Source: Martinezella rhizogenes (lineage in GTDB: Bacteria; Pseudomonadota; Alphaproteobacteria; Rhizobiales; Rhizobiaceae). From it: a stretch of 64,000 bases of DNA. The stretch is from positions 186,001-250,000 of the forward strand of contig NZ_JAPYZZ010000005.1 of assembly GCF_027460065.1 (NCBI RefSeq). Reading direction: 5' to 3'. A program made the position numbers and the translations under genes. The notes under the pieces are model-generated. The model was not told the DNA's origin and did no database searches. It saw nothing but the letters and a program-made list of their open reading frames with translations. Below are positions 55,093 to 63,188 of the stretch, one piece after another. Within the stretch, counting starts at the first letter, position 1; each line of letters starts with the position of its first letter.

Positions 55093-56280
55093 TTACAGCT
55101 TCACCCAGCCGCCATTCTTCTTGCCTGACTCGATGCAGGCCGTGACGAAGGCGACACCTTTGACGCCGTCATCCACCGTCGGGTAAATCACCGCCTTGTC
55201 CAGTGCCGAACCGGTGCGACGCGCCTCGATGGCATGTGCTGCCTCGGTATAGATGGTGGCGAAGGCTTCCAGATATCCTTCCGGATGGCCGGAGGGTATG
55301 CGGGTGACGCGGGCGGCTGCCGCCCCTGCCCCGGCACCGCCGCGGGTGATCAGCTGCTTCGGCTCGCCGAGCTTCGTAAACCACAGATAATTCGGATCGG
55401 CTTGCGTCCATTCGAGACCGGCCTTGTCACCATAAACGCGGATCTTCAGCCCGTTTTCATGACCGACCGCCACCTGGCTGCACCAGAGCATGCCCCTCGC
55501 GGCCTGCTTGCCGCCATTCGGCTTGAAGCGCATCATCACATGGGCATTGTCATCGAGCCGGCGGCCTTCGACGAAAGTGTGCACATCCGCCGCCAGCTCA
55601 TCCGCTTCCAGACCGGAAATGAAGCAGCCGAGATTATAGGCATGGGTGCCGATATCGCCGGTGGAGCCACCAACACCGGATTGGGCCGGATCGGTGCGCC
55701 AGACCGCCTGTTTCGCACCGGTCTGTTCCACCGCTTCCGTCAGCCAGTCCTGCGGATATTCCATCTGCACCAGACGGATCGTACCGAGTTCACCGGCCTC
55801 CACCAGTTCGCGCGCATGCCGCACCATCGGATAGCCGGTGTAGTTATGCGTCAGGATGAACAGCGCATCGGCCTTGTCTGCCACGTCTTTCAGCTTTTTC
55901 GCGTCTTCGAGATTGGAGGTCAGCGGCTTGTCGCAGATGACATGGATGCCGCGCTCCAGAAAGGCCTTTGCAGCGGGATAGTGCACATGGTTGGGCGTGA
56001 CGATCGCCACGGCCTCGATACCATCCTCGCGCAGCGCTTCCTTTTCGGCCATTTCTTCAAACGAGCCGTAGCAACGCTCAGGGTCGAGCCCCAGCTCACG
56101 ACCGGAAGCGAGGGATTTCTCCGGTGTCGAGGACAGGGCCCCCGCCACGAGATCGAAGCGATTGTCGAGCCGCGCGGCCATGCGATGAACGCCGCCGATG
56201 AATGCGCCCGAACCGCCGCCGACCATGCCGAGACGAATCCGCTTGTTCGCCGCGTCGGTTGTCTTTCCTTCAATAGCCAT
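55093..56280 (-). CDS. Gfo/Idh/MocA-family oxidoreductase
   Basis: A 395-residue NAD(P)-dependent sugar oxidoreductase. The dinucleotide fold has GMVGGGSGAFIGGVHR near residue 18, and the family lysine is in CDKPLTSN near 118; the substrate-site DIGTHAYNLG near 205 fits. It forms a pair with the TIM-barrel isomerase gene 21 bases upstream. Such pairs act in cyclitol, anhydrosugar or 3-keto-glycoside routes; the exact substrate is unknown. Confidence 0.88.
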   Translation of the reverse strand: MAIEGKTTDAANKRIRLGMVGGGSGAFIGGVHRMAARLDNRFDLVAGALSSTPEKSLASGRELGLDPERCYGSFEEMAEKEALREDGIEAVAIVTPNHVHYPAAKAFLERGIHVICDKPLTSNLEDAKKLKDVADKADALFILTHNYTGYPMVRHARELVEAGELGTIRLVQMEYPQDWLTEAVEQTGAKQAVWRTDPAQSGVGGSTGDIGTHAYNLGCFISGLEADELAADVHTFVEGRRLDDNAHVMMRFKPNGGKQAARGMLWCSQVAVGHENGLKIRVYGDKAGLEWTQADPNYLWFTKLGEPKQLITRGGAGAGAAAARVTRIPSGHPEGYLEAFATIYTEAAHAIEARRTGSALDKAVIYPTVDDGVKGVAFVTACIESGKKNGGWVKL

Positions 56281-56301
56281 AATGTTTCCTCTGCAATGCT
56301 C

Positions 56302-57354
56302 TCAAAGCCCAAGCATACGGCGGTTGGCCGCATCGTCGGTGCCACCAGATGCGAAATCGTCAAAAGCTTTTTCCGTGACGCGGATGATATGTGCCTTGAC
56401 GAACTCGGCCCCTTCGCGCGCGCCATCTTCAGGGTGTTTCAGCGCGCATTCCCACTCGACCACGGCCCAGCCGTCGAAATCATTGGCCGCCATTTTCGAG
56501 AAGATCGCACCGAAATCAACCTGCCCGTCGCCCAGCGAGCGGAAACGACCAGCGCGGTTCACCCAGCCCTGATACCCGCCATAGACGCCCTGCCGTCCGG
56601 TCGGATTGAACTCCGCATCCTTGACATGGAACATCTTGATGCGATCCTTGTAAATGTCGATATTGTCAAGATAATCAAGGCATTGCAGCACGTAATGCGA
56701 GGGGTCGTAGAGCATGTTGGCGCGGGGATGGTTCTTCACCCGCTCCAGGAACATCTCGAAGGTGACGCCGTCATGCAGATCCTCACCCGGATGGATTTCG
56801 TAGCAGACGTCCACACCCTGCTCGTCGGCGTAATCGAGAATCGGCGTCCAGCGTTTTGCCAGCTCGTCAAAGGCGGTTTCCACCAGACCGGCCGGACGTT
56901 GTGGCCACGGGTAGACGAACGGCCAGGCAAGCGCACCAGAAAAGGTCGCATGCGCCTTGATGCCGAGATTTCTCGAGGCTTTCAGCGCAAGCTTCACCTG
57001 CTCTACCGCCCATTCCTGGCGCGCCTTGGGGTTGCCGCGCACTTCCGGTGCCGCAAAGCCGTCAAAGGCCTCGTCATAAGCAGGATGAACGGCAACGAGC
57101 TGGCCCTGCAGGTGGGTGGAAAGCTCGGTCACCTCCACACCATTCTGGCGTGCCACACCGGCGAACTCGTCGCAATAATCCTTCGATTCAGCCGCTTTTT
57201 TGAGATCGATCAGCTGGCCTGCCCAGCTTGGCACCTGCACGCCGACATAACCTTTTTCCGCCGCCCATTTGGTGATGGCATCCCAGCTGTTGAAGGGGGC
57301 AACATCACCGGCAAACTGGCCGAGAAAAAGACCCGGGCCCTTGATCGTTCTCAT
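56302..57354 (-). CDS. Sugar phosphate isomerase/epimerase family protein (TIM barrel)
   Basis: A 350-residue AP-endonuclease-2-type TIM barrel. Metal-binding residues are seen in VCYEIHPGEDLHDG (Glu), MLYDPSHYVLQ (Asp, His), KMFHVKDAEF (His) and WAVVEWECAL (Glu). The ATG at 57354 follows GGAGGAG. Family members are isomerases, epimerases, dehydratases and, in some soil bacteria, keto-glycoside cleaving enzymes. The coupled Gfo/Idh gene points to a redox sugar pathway. Confidence 0.87.
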   Translation of the reverse strand: MRTIKGPGLFLGQFAGDVAPFNSWDAITKWAAEKGYVGVQVPSWAGQLIDLKKAAESKDYCDEFAGVARQNGVEVTELSTHLQGQLVAVHPAYDEAFDGFAAPEVRGNPKARQEWAVEQVKLALKASRNLGIKAHATFSGALAWPFVYPWPQRPAGLVETAFDELAKRWTPILDYADEQGVDVCYEIHPGEDLHDGVTFEMFLERVKNHPRANMLYDPSHYVLQCLDYLDNIDIYKDRIKMFHVKDAEFNPTGRQGVYGGYQGWVNRAGRFRSLGDGQVDFGAIFSKMAANDFDGWAVVEWECALKHPEDGAREGAEFVKAHIIRVTEKAFDDFASGGTDDAANRRMLGL

Positions 57355-57498
57355 AAAAATCTCCTCCTGCATCGATACAGTTGCGCGGTAAACCGCTTTT
57401 TTCTCCAGCGCCAAGCTAACCGCTCGTGATTTTCAAACAAGCCCCAAAAGCGGAGGGACAAAAGAATTTTCACACTTCATTGAAAATGCACATGGCGC

Positions 57499-58572
57499 TT
57501 AAAGCGCCAGGCCGCTCGCCCTGTCGAAGACATGCACACGTTCATGATGCACGGTGGCGGCGAAGGGCGTATTGACCTTCACCGGTTGCTCGCCATCCAC
57601 CACTGCCGTCACCTGATCACCCGCCAGTTCAAAGACAACATGCGTCTGCGCGCCGGTCGGCTCCACCAGCACCGTCCTGCCGGATAGCGAAATATCACCG
57701 CCTATGCTCGAGCCGATATGTTCCGGTCTCAAGCCAATCGTCACCGGCTGGCCGCGTTTGACCTTTCTGGAGGCGGCAATGCGGATCGCGGTTCCATCCT
57801 TCAGCCGGGCGGCGGGCTCATCGCCCTCGCCATCGACCACGCCTTCGATGAGATTCATGGCGGGCGAACCGATAAAGGCGGCGACGAAGAGATTGGCGGG
57901 TGTCTTGTAAAGCTCGAGCGGTGTGCCCTGCTGCTCGATGCGGCCGTGATTGAGCACCACCACCCGGTCTGCCAGCGTCATGGCTTCGATCTGGTCATGG
58001 GTGACATAGATGGAGGTCGTACCGACCTTCTGGTGCAGAGCCTTGATTTCACTGCGCATCTGTACGCGCAGCTTGGCATCCAGGTTGGACAGGGGCTCAT
58101 CGAACAGGAAGACTGCGGGGTTGCGCACGACGGCGCGCCCCATGGCGACGCGCTGGCGCTGGCCGCCGGAAAGCTGAGACGGCTTGCGATCCAGAAGCTT
58201 GCCGAGATCGAGCATGCGGGCGGCTTCCGCCACACGCTCTTCGATGACGGTTTTCGGCTGGCCGGCGAGCTTCAGGTTGAAGCCCATGTTTTCGGCCACA
58301 GTCATATGCGGATAAAGCGCATAGGACTGAAACACCATGGCGATGTTGCGTTCCCGCGGGGTCATGGAATTGACCACCTTGTCGCCAATGAGAATATCCC
58401 CATCGGTGATTTCTTCCAGCCCGGCGATCATGCGCAGCAGCGTGGACTTGCCGCAGCCCGAAGGCCCGACAAGTGCGATGAATTCGCCGTCGGCTATATC
58501 AAGCGAGATGCCGTGAATGACATCGAGTGCGGCATAGGACTTGCGGATATCCCTAAGTTCGACGGAAGCCAT
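57499..58572 (-). CDS. MalK/UgpC-type sugar ABC ATPase
   Basis: A 357-residue ATPase. Walker [10 protein letters not shown] is at residues 36-44, the signature [14 protein letters not shown] near 134, Walker [12 protein letters not shown] near 156, and a TOBE regulatory region with IGLRPEHIG near 290. It closely resembles the UgpC at 1336-2397 but serves a different permease set. It is the last gene of the binding protein-permease-permease-ATPase operon. Confidence 0.9.
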   Translation of the reverse strand: MASVELRDIRKSYAALDVIHGISLDIADGEFIALVGPSGCGKSTLLRMIAGLEEITDGDILIGDKVVNSMTPRERNIAMVFQSYALYPHMTVAENMGFNLKLAGQPKTVIEERVAEAARMLDLGKLLDRKPSQLSGGQRQRVAMGRAVVRNPAVFLFDEPLSNLDAKLRVQMRSEIKALHQKVGTTSIYVTHDQIEAMTLADRVVVLNHGRIEQQGTPLELYKTPANLFVAAFIGSPAMNLIEGVVDGEGDEPAARLKDGTAIRIAASRKVKRGQPVTIGLRPEHIGSSIGGDISLSGRTVLVEPTGAQTHVVFELAGDQVTAVVDGEQPVKVNTPFAATVHHERVHVFDRASGLAL

Positions 58573-58589
58573 ATTTTGCTCCTTTCACG

Positions 58590-59438
58590 TTACGATTTGA
58601 CGGCACCGGCCGTCAGGCCCGCGATGATATGTTTCTGGGCGAGGAAGAAGACGATGACGGTCGGCAGGATCGTCAGCGTGATGAAGGCGAGCACGAGCTG
58701 CCATTCCGTGCCGAATTCGCCGCGATAGACCATGATGCCGAGCGGCCAGGGATATTTCGATTCCGAATTCAGCATGATCAGCGGCAGGATGTAGCTGTTC
58801 CAGCTGCCAACGAAAGAGACGATGCCAACAGTCGCCACAATCGGCCGCGAAAGCGGCACGGAAATGTGCCAGAAGAAGCGGAGATAACCGCAGCCATCCA
58901 CGAAGGCCGCCTGAAACAGCTCGTCCGGCAGATTGCGAAAATAATTGCGGAACAGAAGGATGCTCATGCCCAGTCCGAAGGCCACCTGCGGCAGAACAAC
59001 CCCCCAATAGGTGTCGAGCAGGCCGAGATCGCGAATGCGGATGAACAGCGGCAGGATGGCCGTGGCCGCCGGGAACATCAGGCCGAGCAGGAAATAATTG
59101 AGCATGAAGGACGAGCCGAAGAATTTCACATGCGCGAAGGTGAAGGCCGCCATGGCCGAGACGGTAAGCGTCAGGAACACCGTCAACAGCGCGATGACAA
59201 GCGAGTTGAATATCTGCAGCCAATAACGTTTGCCGAAAAGAATATCGCCGTAATTGGCCCATTGCCATTCGGCCGGAATGCCGAAGGGATTGACGCGCAG
59301 GTCTCCCAGCGTCTTGAAACCGCCAAGGGCCGTTGTCAGAAGCGGGATGAGCACGATGGCCGCAATCAGGCTCAGCGAAATATAAAGATAAAGCTTGGTT
59401 TGCAGCGGCATGCGGACGGAGGTGGATGTGTCAGTCAT
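58590..59438 (-). CDS. MalG-type sugar ABC permease
   Basis: A 282-residue inner-membrane permease with six helices. The EAA-type loop is FQAAFVDGCGYLRFFWHISVPLSRP near 185-210. Its start overlaps the MalF-type permease by 8 bases and it is followed 17 bases later by the ATPase gene. Confidence 0.9.
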   Translation of the reverse strand: MTDTSTSVRMPLQTKLYLYISLSLIAAIVLIPLLTTALGGFKTLGDLRVNPFGIPAEWQWANYGDILFGKRYWLQIFNSLVIALLTVFLTLTVSAMAAFTFAHVKFFGSSFMLNYFLLGLMFPAATAILPLFIRIRDLGLLDTYWGVVLPQVAFGLGMSILLFRNYFRNLPDELFQAAFVDGCGYLRFFWHISVPLSRPIVATVGIVSFVGSWNSYILPLIMLNSESKYPWPLGIMVYRGEFGTEWQLVLAFITLTILPTVIVFFLAQKHIIAGLTAGAVKS

Positions 59439-60369
59439 GGCGCATGAAAATCCTTTTGTAACCGAAGGCGAGCGTCACGCAGATGACGAAGAGAACGACG
59501 CCGACCGCACTGCCAAGCCCCACCTGCATGCGCATGACGCCGTAGGTGTAAAGGAAGGTGACCATGGTCTGCGTGGAGTTGGAGGGGCCACCGCCGGTAA
59601 GCGGCATGATCATGTCGAACAACTGCAGCGAGCCGATGACCGCAAAGAAGACGGAAAGGCGCACCGTCGAGCCAAGCATTGGCAGCGTGACGTAACGGAA
59701 TTTCTGCCAGCCGGACGCGCCGTCGATTTCGGCCGCTTCCAGCACATTCTTGTCGACGGATTGAAGGCCGGCGATGAACAGCATCATGTGGAAACCGAAA
59801 TATTTCCAGACGATGACGCCGAGCACGGCATAGATCGCCACATCCTTGTCGGCCAGCACGTAAGGATTGGCGAAGCCGAAGAAATTGGAGATGGCGGCAA
59901 ACAGACCATAATCGCCATCATAAACGAAGCGCCAGATCAGACCCGCTGCGACGTCAGCCAGAACATAAGGCAGAAAAAACACCAGCCGGAAGGCGACGAC
60001 GCCGGGAATGCGATGCGCCAGCATCATGGCGAGCCAGATCGCCAACGGAATCTGGATCAGGATCGAGATAAGGATGATCAGTCCGTTATTCATCAGGGCC
60101 TGCGAGAAGGCGGCATTGCCGAACAGGACCTGGAAATTCTTCAAACCCACAAAATCGGTCGGCGTGCCGTAGCCGTTCCAGCGGTAAAGGCTGTACCACG
60201 CCGCCTCGCCCATGGGCAGGATAACGAAGAGGGTAAAGAGCAGAAGTGCTGGCGGCAGAAACACCAGCAGGGTCAGCGCCCGGTCATGTGCGACCGAACT
60301 TTGCTTGCGCTTGGCCTTTGTCGTGCCGCGCGCCGGTATGGACGCAGAAGTCATGGAAATATCCGTCAT
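59431..60369 (-). CDS. MalF-type sugar ABC permease
   Basis: A 312-residue inner-membrane permease. The EAA loop is LEAAEIDGASGWQKFRYVTLPML near 205-228, and MPLTGGGPSNSTQTMVTFLY follows. The N-terminal tail is basic. The ATG at 60369 has GGATAGAG upstream. A hairpin separates it from the binding protein gene. Confidence 0.9.
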   Translation of the reverse strand: MTDISMTSASIPARGTTKAKRKQSSVAHDRALTLLVFLPPALLLFTLFVILPMGEAAWYSLYRWNGYGTPTDFVGLKNFQVLFGNAAFSQALMNNGLIILISILIQIPLAIWLAMMLAHRIPGVVAFRLVFFLPYVLADVAAGLIWRFVYDGDYGLFAAISNFFGFANPYVLADKDVAIYAVLGVIVWKYFGFHMMLFIAGLQSVDKNVLEAAEIDGASGWQKFRYVTLPMLGSTVRLSVFFAVIGSLQLFDMIMPLTGGGPSNSTQTMVTFLYTYGVMRMQVGLGSAVGVVLFVICVTLAFGYKRIFMRHD

Positions 60370-60401
60370 CTCTATCCGCTTTCATGGAGGCAGATAAGCG
60401 G

Positions 60402-60424
60402 CGCCGCATATTCGGCGGCGCCAC
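60402..60424 (-). promoter_or_regulatory. Hairpin between binding protein and permease genes
   Basis: An 8-bp stem GGCGCCGC/GCGGCGCC with a 7-base loop lies 17 bases past the binding-protein stop. It likely raises binding-protein mRNA over the permease mRNA. Confidence 0.6.
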
Positions 60425-60440
60425 CATGGAAATCGTCAGA

Positions 60441-61742
60441 TCAGCGCAGTTCGAATGCGTCCTGAATCTGCTGGGCGCCTTCCTCTGCGGTCATCTGGCC
60501 GGAGACGATCTCGACAGAGACATCATTGACGACGCGGCCAACAGCGGCCCCCAGTGTCTGATCGAAGAAGTTCTGGTGCCAGGTGGAGGCGGCAAGCTGC
60601 TTGGCCGAATCCGCCAGCAGCGGGTTCTTCACCGCACCGGCAGCACCCGTCGCAACCGGCAGGATCATGCCTGCAGTCGCCATCTTTTCTTCGCTTGCCT
60701 TGCTGGTCAGGAAGGTCGCGAAATCGATCGCTTCCTTGGAGGCGTTCTTAGTGACCGCCCAGCCGTTCAAGCCGCCCAGCGTATCGGTGGCCTTGCCGGC
60801 ACCGCCTTCAACGACCGGAAAGGCGAAGCGGCCGATATTTTCAGGGGCAAGCCCCTTGCCGTCGCCGGCATTCTTGCGCTGGTTGGCCTCGGTATTGTCG
60901 AAGCCCAGGATGATGGCCGCCTTGCCGTCGCCGAAGACGCCGAGCGCCTGCGGCCAGGTGGAGCCAAGATAGCCGGGCTGGAAGGGCTCGAGCTTGCCGA
61001 ACTCGGCCAGCTGTTCACCCGCCTTGATGATGGCCGGGTCCATGAACCCTTTGCCTTCGCCCTTGCGGGCAGCATCGAACACCGCCTGCCCGCCATTGCG
61101 CATGACGAGATAGCTCCAGTAGAAATGGATCGGCCATTTTTCGCCGCCGCCGCCGGCAATCGGCACGATACCCGCCTGCTTGATCTTCTTGACCGTGGCG
61201 CTCAGATCATCCCAGGTCTTGATGTCTTCTGCTTTCACGCCGGCCTTGGAAAACAGCTCTTTGTTATAAAAGAAGCTGACGAGGCTGACGCGGTAAGGCA
61301 CGGCCCAGGTCTTGCCATCGAACGACAGACCATCGATTGCGGAGGCATTATAGGCCTGACGCAGCTTGCCGCCATCCGCATCGAAAACTTCGGTCAGGTC
61401 CTTCAGCGCGCCGGTCTTGGACTGCTCCTCCAGGACGCCGCCGCCCCAGCTGTAAAAGAAGTCAGGCACGTCGTTGGATTGCAACAGCGTCGGCAATTTT
61501 GCCTTGAAGGCCTCGTTTTCGAGGAACTGCAGCTGAATATCGACATCGGGGTGCTTGGCCTCATATTCCTTGGCAATCTCCTCCCAGACAGCCACGGATT
61601 TGGGGTCCAGTTCCACATGCATCCATTTAACGACCGTCGCGGCCGAGGCGCTTGCGGCGCCGAGCATGAGAGCAATGCTTGTCGTTGCGGCAAAGCCTGT
61701 CAGCCTGCCGCTCAGGCTTGCGCCTGCGTGCCAAATCGTCAT
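60441..61742 (-). CDS. UgpB/MalE-type sugar-binding protein
   Basis: A 433-residue periplasmic binding protein of the SBP_bac_1 class. The signal peptide ends at ASASA (residue 34), and the mature start VVKWMHVELDPKSVAVWEEIAKEYEAKHPDVD by position is typical. The ATG at 61742 follows GGGAGG. It heads the importer operon and is divergent from the ROK regulator. The ligand is unknown. Confidence 0.9.
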   Translation of the reverse strand: MTIWHAGASLSGRLTGFAATTSIALMLGAASASAATVVKWMHVELDPKSVAVWEEIAKEYEAKHPDVDIQLQFLENEAFKAKLPTLLQSNDVPDFFYSWGGGVLEEQSKTGALKDLTEVFDADGGKLRQAYNASAIDGLSFDGKTWAVPYRVSLVSFFYNKELFSKAGVKAEDIKTWDDLSATVKKIKQAGIVPIAGGGGEKWPIHFYWSYLVMRNGGQAVFDAARKGEGKGFMDPAIIKAGEQLAEFGKLEPFQPGYLGSTWPQALGVFGDGKAAIILGFDNTEANQRKNAGDGKGLAPENIGRFAFPVVEGGAGKATDTLGGLNGWAVTKNASKEAIDFATFLTSKASEEKMATAGMILPVATGAAGAVKNPLLADSAKQLAASTWHQNFFDQTLGAAVGRVVNDVSVEIVSGQMTAEEGAQQIQDAFELR

Positions 61743-61782
61743 GATGGTGATCCTCCCTCGGGGATTTCCTCATTTATTCCCC

Positions 61783-61821
61783 AATGCGGATTAATTCATA
61801 TCAGGGTTCACTCATTGTCAA
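61783..61821 (-). promoter_or_regulatory. Operator half-site and -35 of the importer operon
   Basis: AATGCGGATTAA at 61783-61794 is the inverted copy of the site at 61880-61891. A minus-strand TTGACA (61821 to 61816) lies upstream of it with a TATGAA-like -10, so the site falls near the transcription start. Confidence 0.55.
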
Positions 61822-61851
61822 GGCACAATGCCGATTTTTTGCGCTTGGCGC

Positions 61852-61891
61852 TTGACACACCCCACCCCCACCCCGTTATTTAATCCGCATT
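61852..61891 (+). promoter_or_regulatory. Promoter and operator half-site of the ROK gene
   Basis: TTGACA at 61852-61857 and GTTATT at 61875-61880 have 17-base spacing. TTAATCCGCATT at 61880-61891 follows at once and is the inverted copy of 61783-61794. A small CCGAT/ATCGG repeat lies next to it. Confidence 0.6.
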
Positions 61892-61936
61892 CCGATATAA
61901 ATCGGGAAGAAACGGCATTGATCGCAGCAGGACACC

Positions 61937-63136
61937 ATGAAGACCGCAGACCCAGAATTGATGCGCGCGATCAACAGGCTGAGCGTGCTGGACAGCATCC
62001 GCCGCCATGGGCCAATCTCGCGGGTGGAAATCAGCGAAAGAACGCAGCTCTCCACCACGACCGTTTCGGCGATCACCGCCTCGCTGCTGGATGACGGGCT
62101 TATCCTCACCCGCCATATCGGCGATATCCGCACCGAAGGTGCACGCGGCAGACCGCGCGTGATGCTGGAGCTGAACCCGGATGCCGCCCGCGTGGTGGGC
62201 GCCAAGATCGCCGCGAACCGCATGGTTTTCGTCGTCACCGATTTCTGCGGCAATGTGCTGTCGACCCTTTCCCTGCCGATCCGCGTCGACCGCCAGCCGA
62301 TTGGCGTCATTGCCGATCTGGTGGAGGACGGGGTGCGCCGCTGCGTCGTCGATGCCGGCTTTTCGCTTGAGGATGTGGACATGGTCTGTCTTGGCCTGCC
62401 CGGCGTCATCGAGCACCGCACCGGCAAGATCCGCAGCAGCCCTATCCTGCGGGAAGTGAATGTCAATTTCGCCGAGGAAATGACGGCACGGCTGAGTTCG
62501 CCGACCATCATCGAAAGCGACGCCCACGCCATCACACTCGCCCATCACTGGTTCGGCCATGCGCGTGATCTCGAAGACATGGTGCTGATTTCGCTCGAAC
62601 AGACGCTCGGGCTCGGCGTGCTGCATCAGAACCAGCTCTTCCGCGGGGCGGGCGGCCTCAGCCACAATCTCGGCGACCTCGTCATTGGCCTTGCCAATGA
62701 AGGTACCGTGCGGCTGGCGAGCCAAGCGGGCGAAAATGCCATTCTTGGCTCTCGTCCTGTGGACGGGCGTTTTGCCGAGGCCATCCGGCTCGGTCGCGGC
62801 ATGCAGCATGCCCATGCACTGATTGCAGCGGAAGACCATGATCTCATCGCCGCGGCATTGCGCGCCGGTGCGGCACTCGGCCTGACACTTGCCAATATCG
62901 TCACGCTGTTTGCGCCACCGCGGGTCATCATTACCGGCTCCAGCCTTGAACTGGGCGAACCCTTCATCACCAGCATTCGCGACAGCTACAACGCTGCCGT
63001 GCCACCATCCCTGGCCGGTGTCGCGGAACTGGTTTTCGACATTGCGAGCGACGAATTATGGGCGCAGGGGGCTGCGGCCGTCGCGCTTTACGAACTTTAC
63101 GAATCGCCATGGAACACCACGGGGCCGGCGCTCTAG
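61937..63136 (+). CDS. ROK-family transcriptional repressor
   Basis: A 399-residue regulator. A winged helix at residues 10-75 (ISRVEISERTQLSTTTVSAITASLLDDGLI in family register) is followed by a ROK domain. The kinase-type phosphate loop DxGGT is replaced by GAKIAANR, so it is not a sugar kinase. The zinc motif CxCGxxGCxE, normal after GAGG, is absent: the sequence runs GAGGLSHNLGDLVIGLANEG. It is divergent from the importer, and its own downstream gene is a Gfo/Idh oxidoreductase, so it probably senses the sugar of this locus. Confidence 0.88.
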   Translation: MKTADPELMRAINRLSVLDSIRRHGPISRVEISERTQLSTTTVSAITASLLDDGLILTRHIGDIRTEGARGRPRVMLELNPDAARVVGAKIAANRMVFVVTDFCGNVLSTLSLPIRVDRQPIGVIADLVEDGVRRCVVDAGFSLEDVDMVCLGLPGVIEHRTGKIRSSPILREVNVNFAEEMTARLSSPTIIESDAHAITLAHHWFGHARDLEDMVLISLEQTLGLGVLHQNQLFRGAGGLSHNLGDLVIGLANEGTVRLASQAGENAILGSRPVDGRFAEAIRLGRGMQHAHALIAAEDHDLIAAALRAGAALGLTLANIVTLFAPPRVIITGSSLELGEPFITSIRDSYNAAVPPSLAGVAELVFDIASDELWAQGAAAVALYELYESPWNTTGPAL

Positions 63137-63188
63137 CCGAAAGGCTCGTGCACGGGATTCGGCATTTCTGATTTACGGGAGGAATTAC

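Noticed and set aside
55234-57429. A 731-codon plus-strand frame opposite the oxidoreductase and isomerase genes
   Set aside because: Antisense to two genes with catalytic motifs; composition is typical of a mirror frame.
57499-61742. Naming the importer thuEFGK, palEFGK or smo after known Agrobacterium sugar systems
   Set aside because: The ROK regulator and enzyme set differ from what I recall of those loci, and no substrate-specific motif can be read from the sequence.
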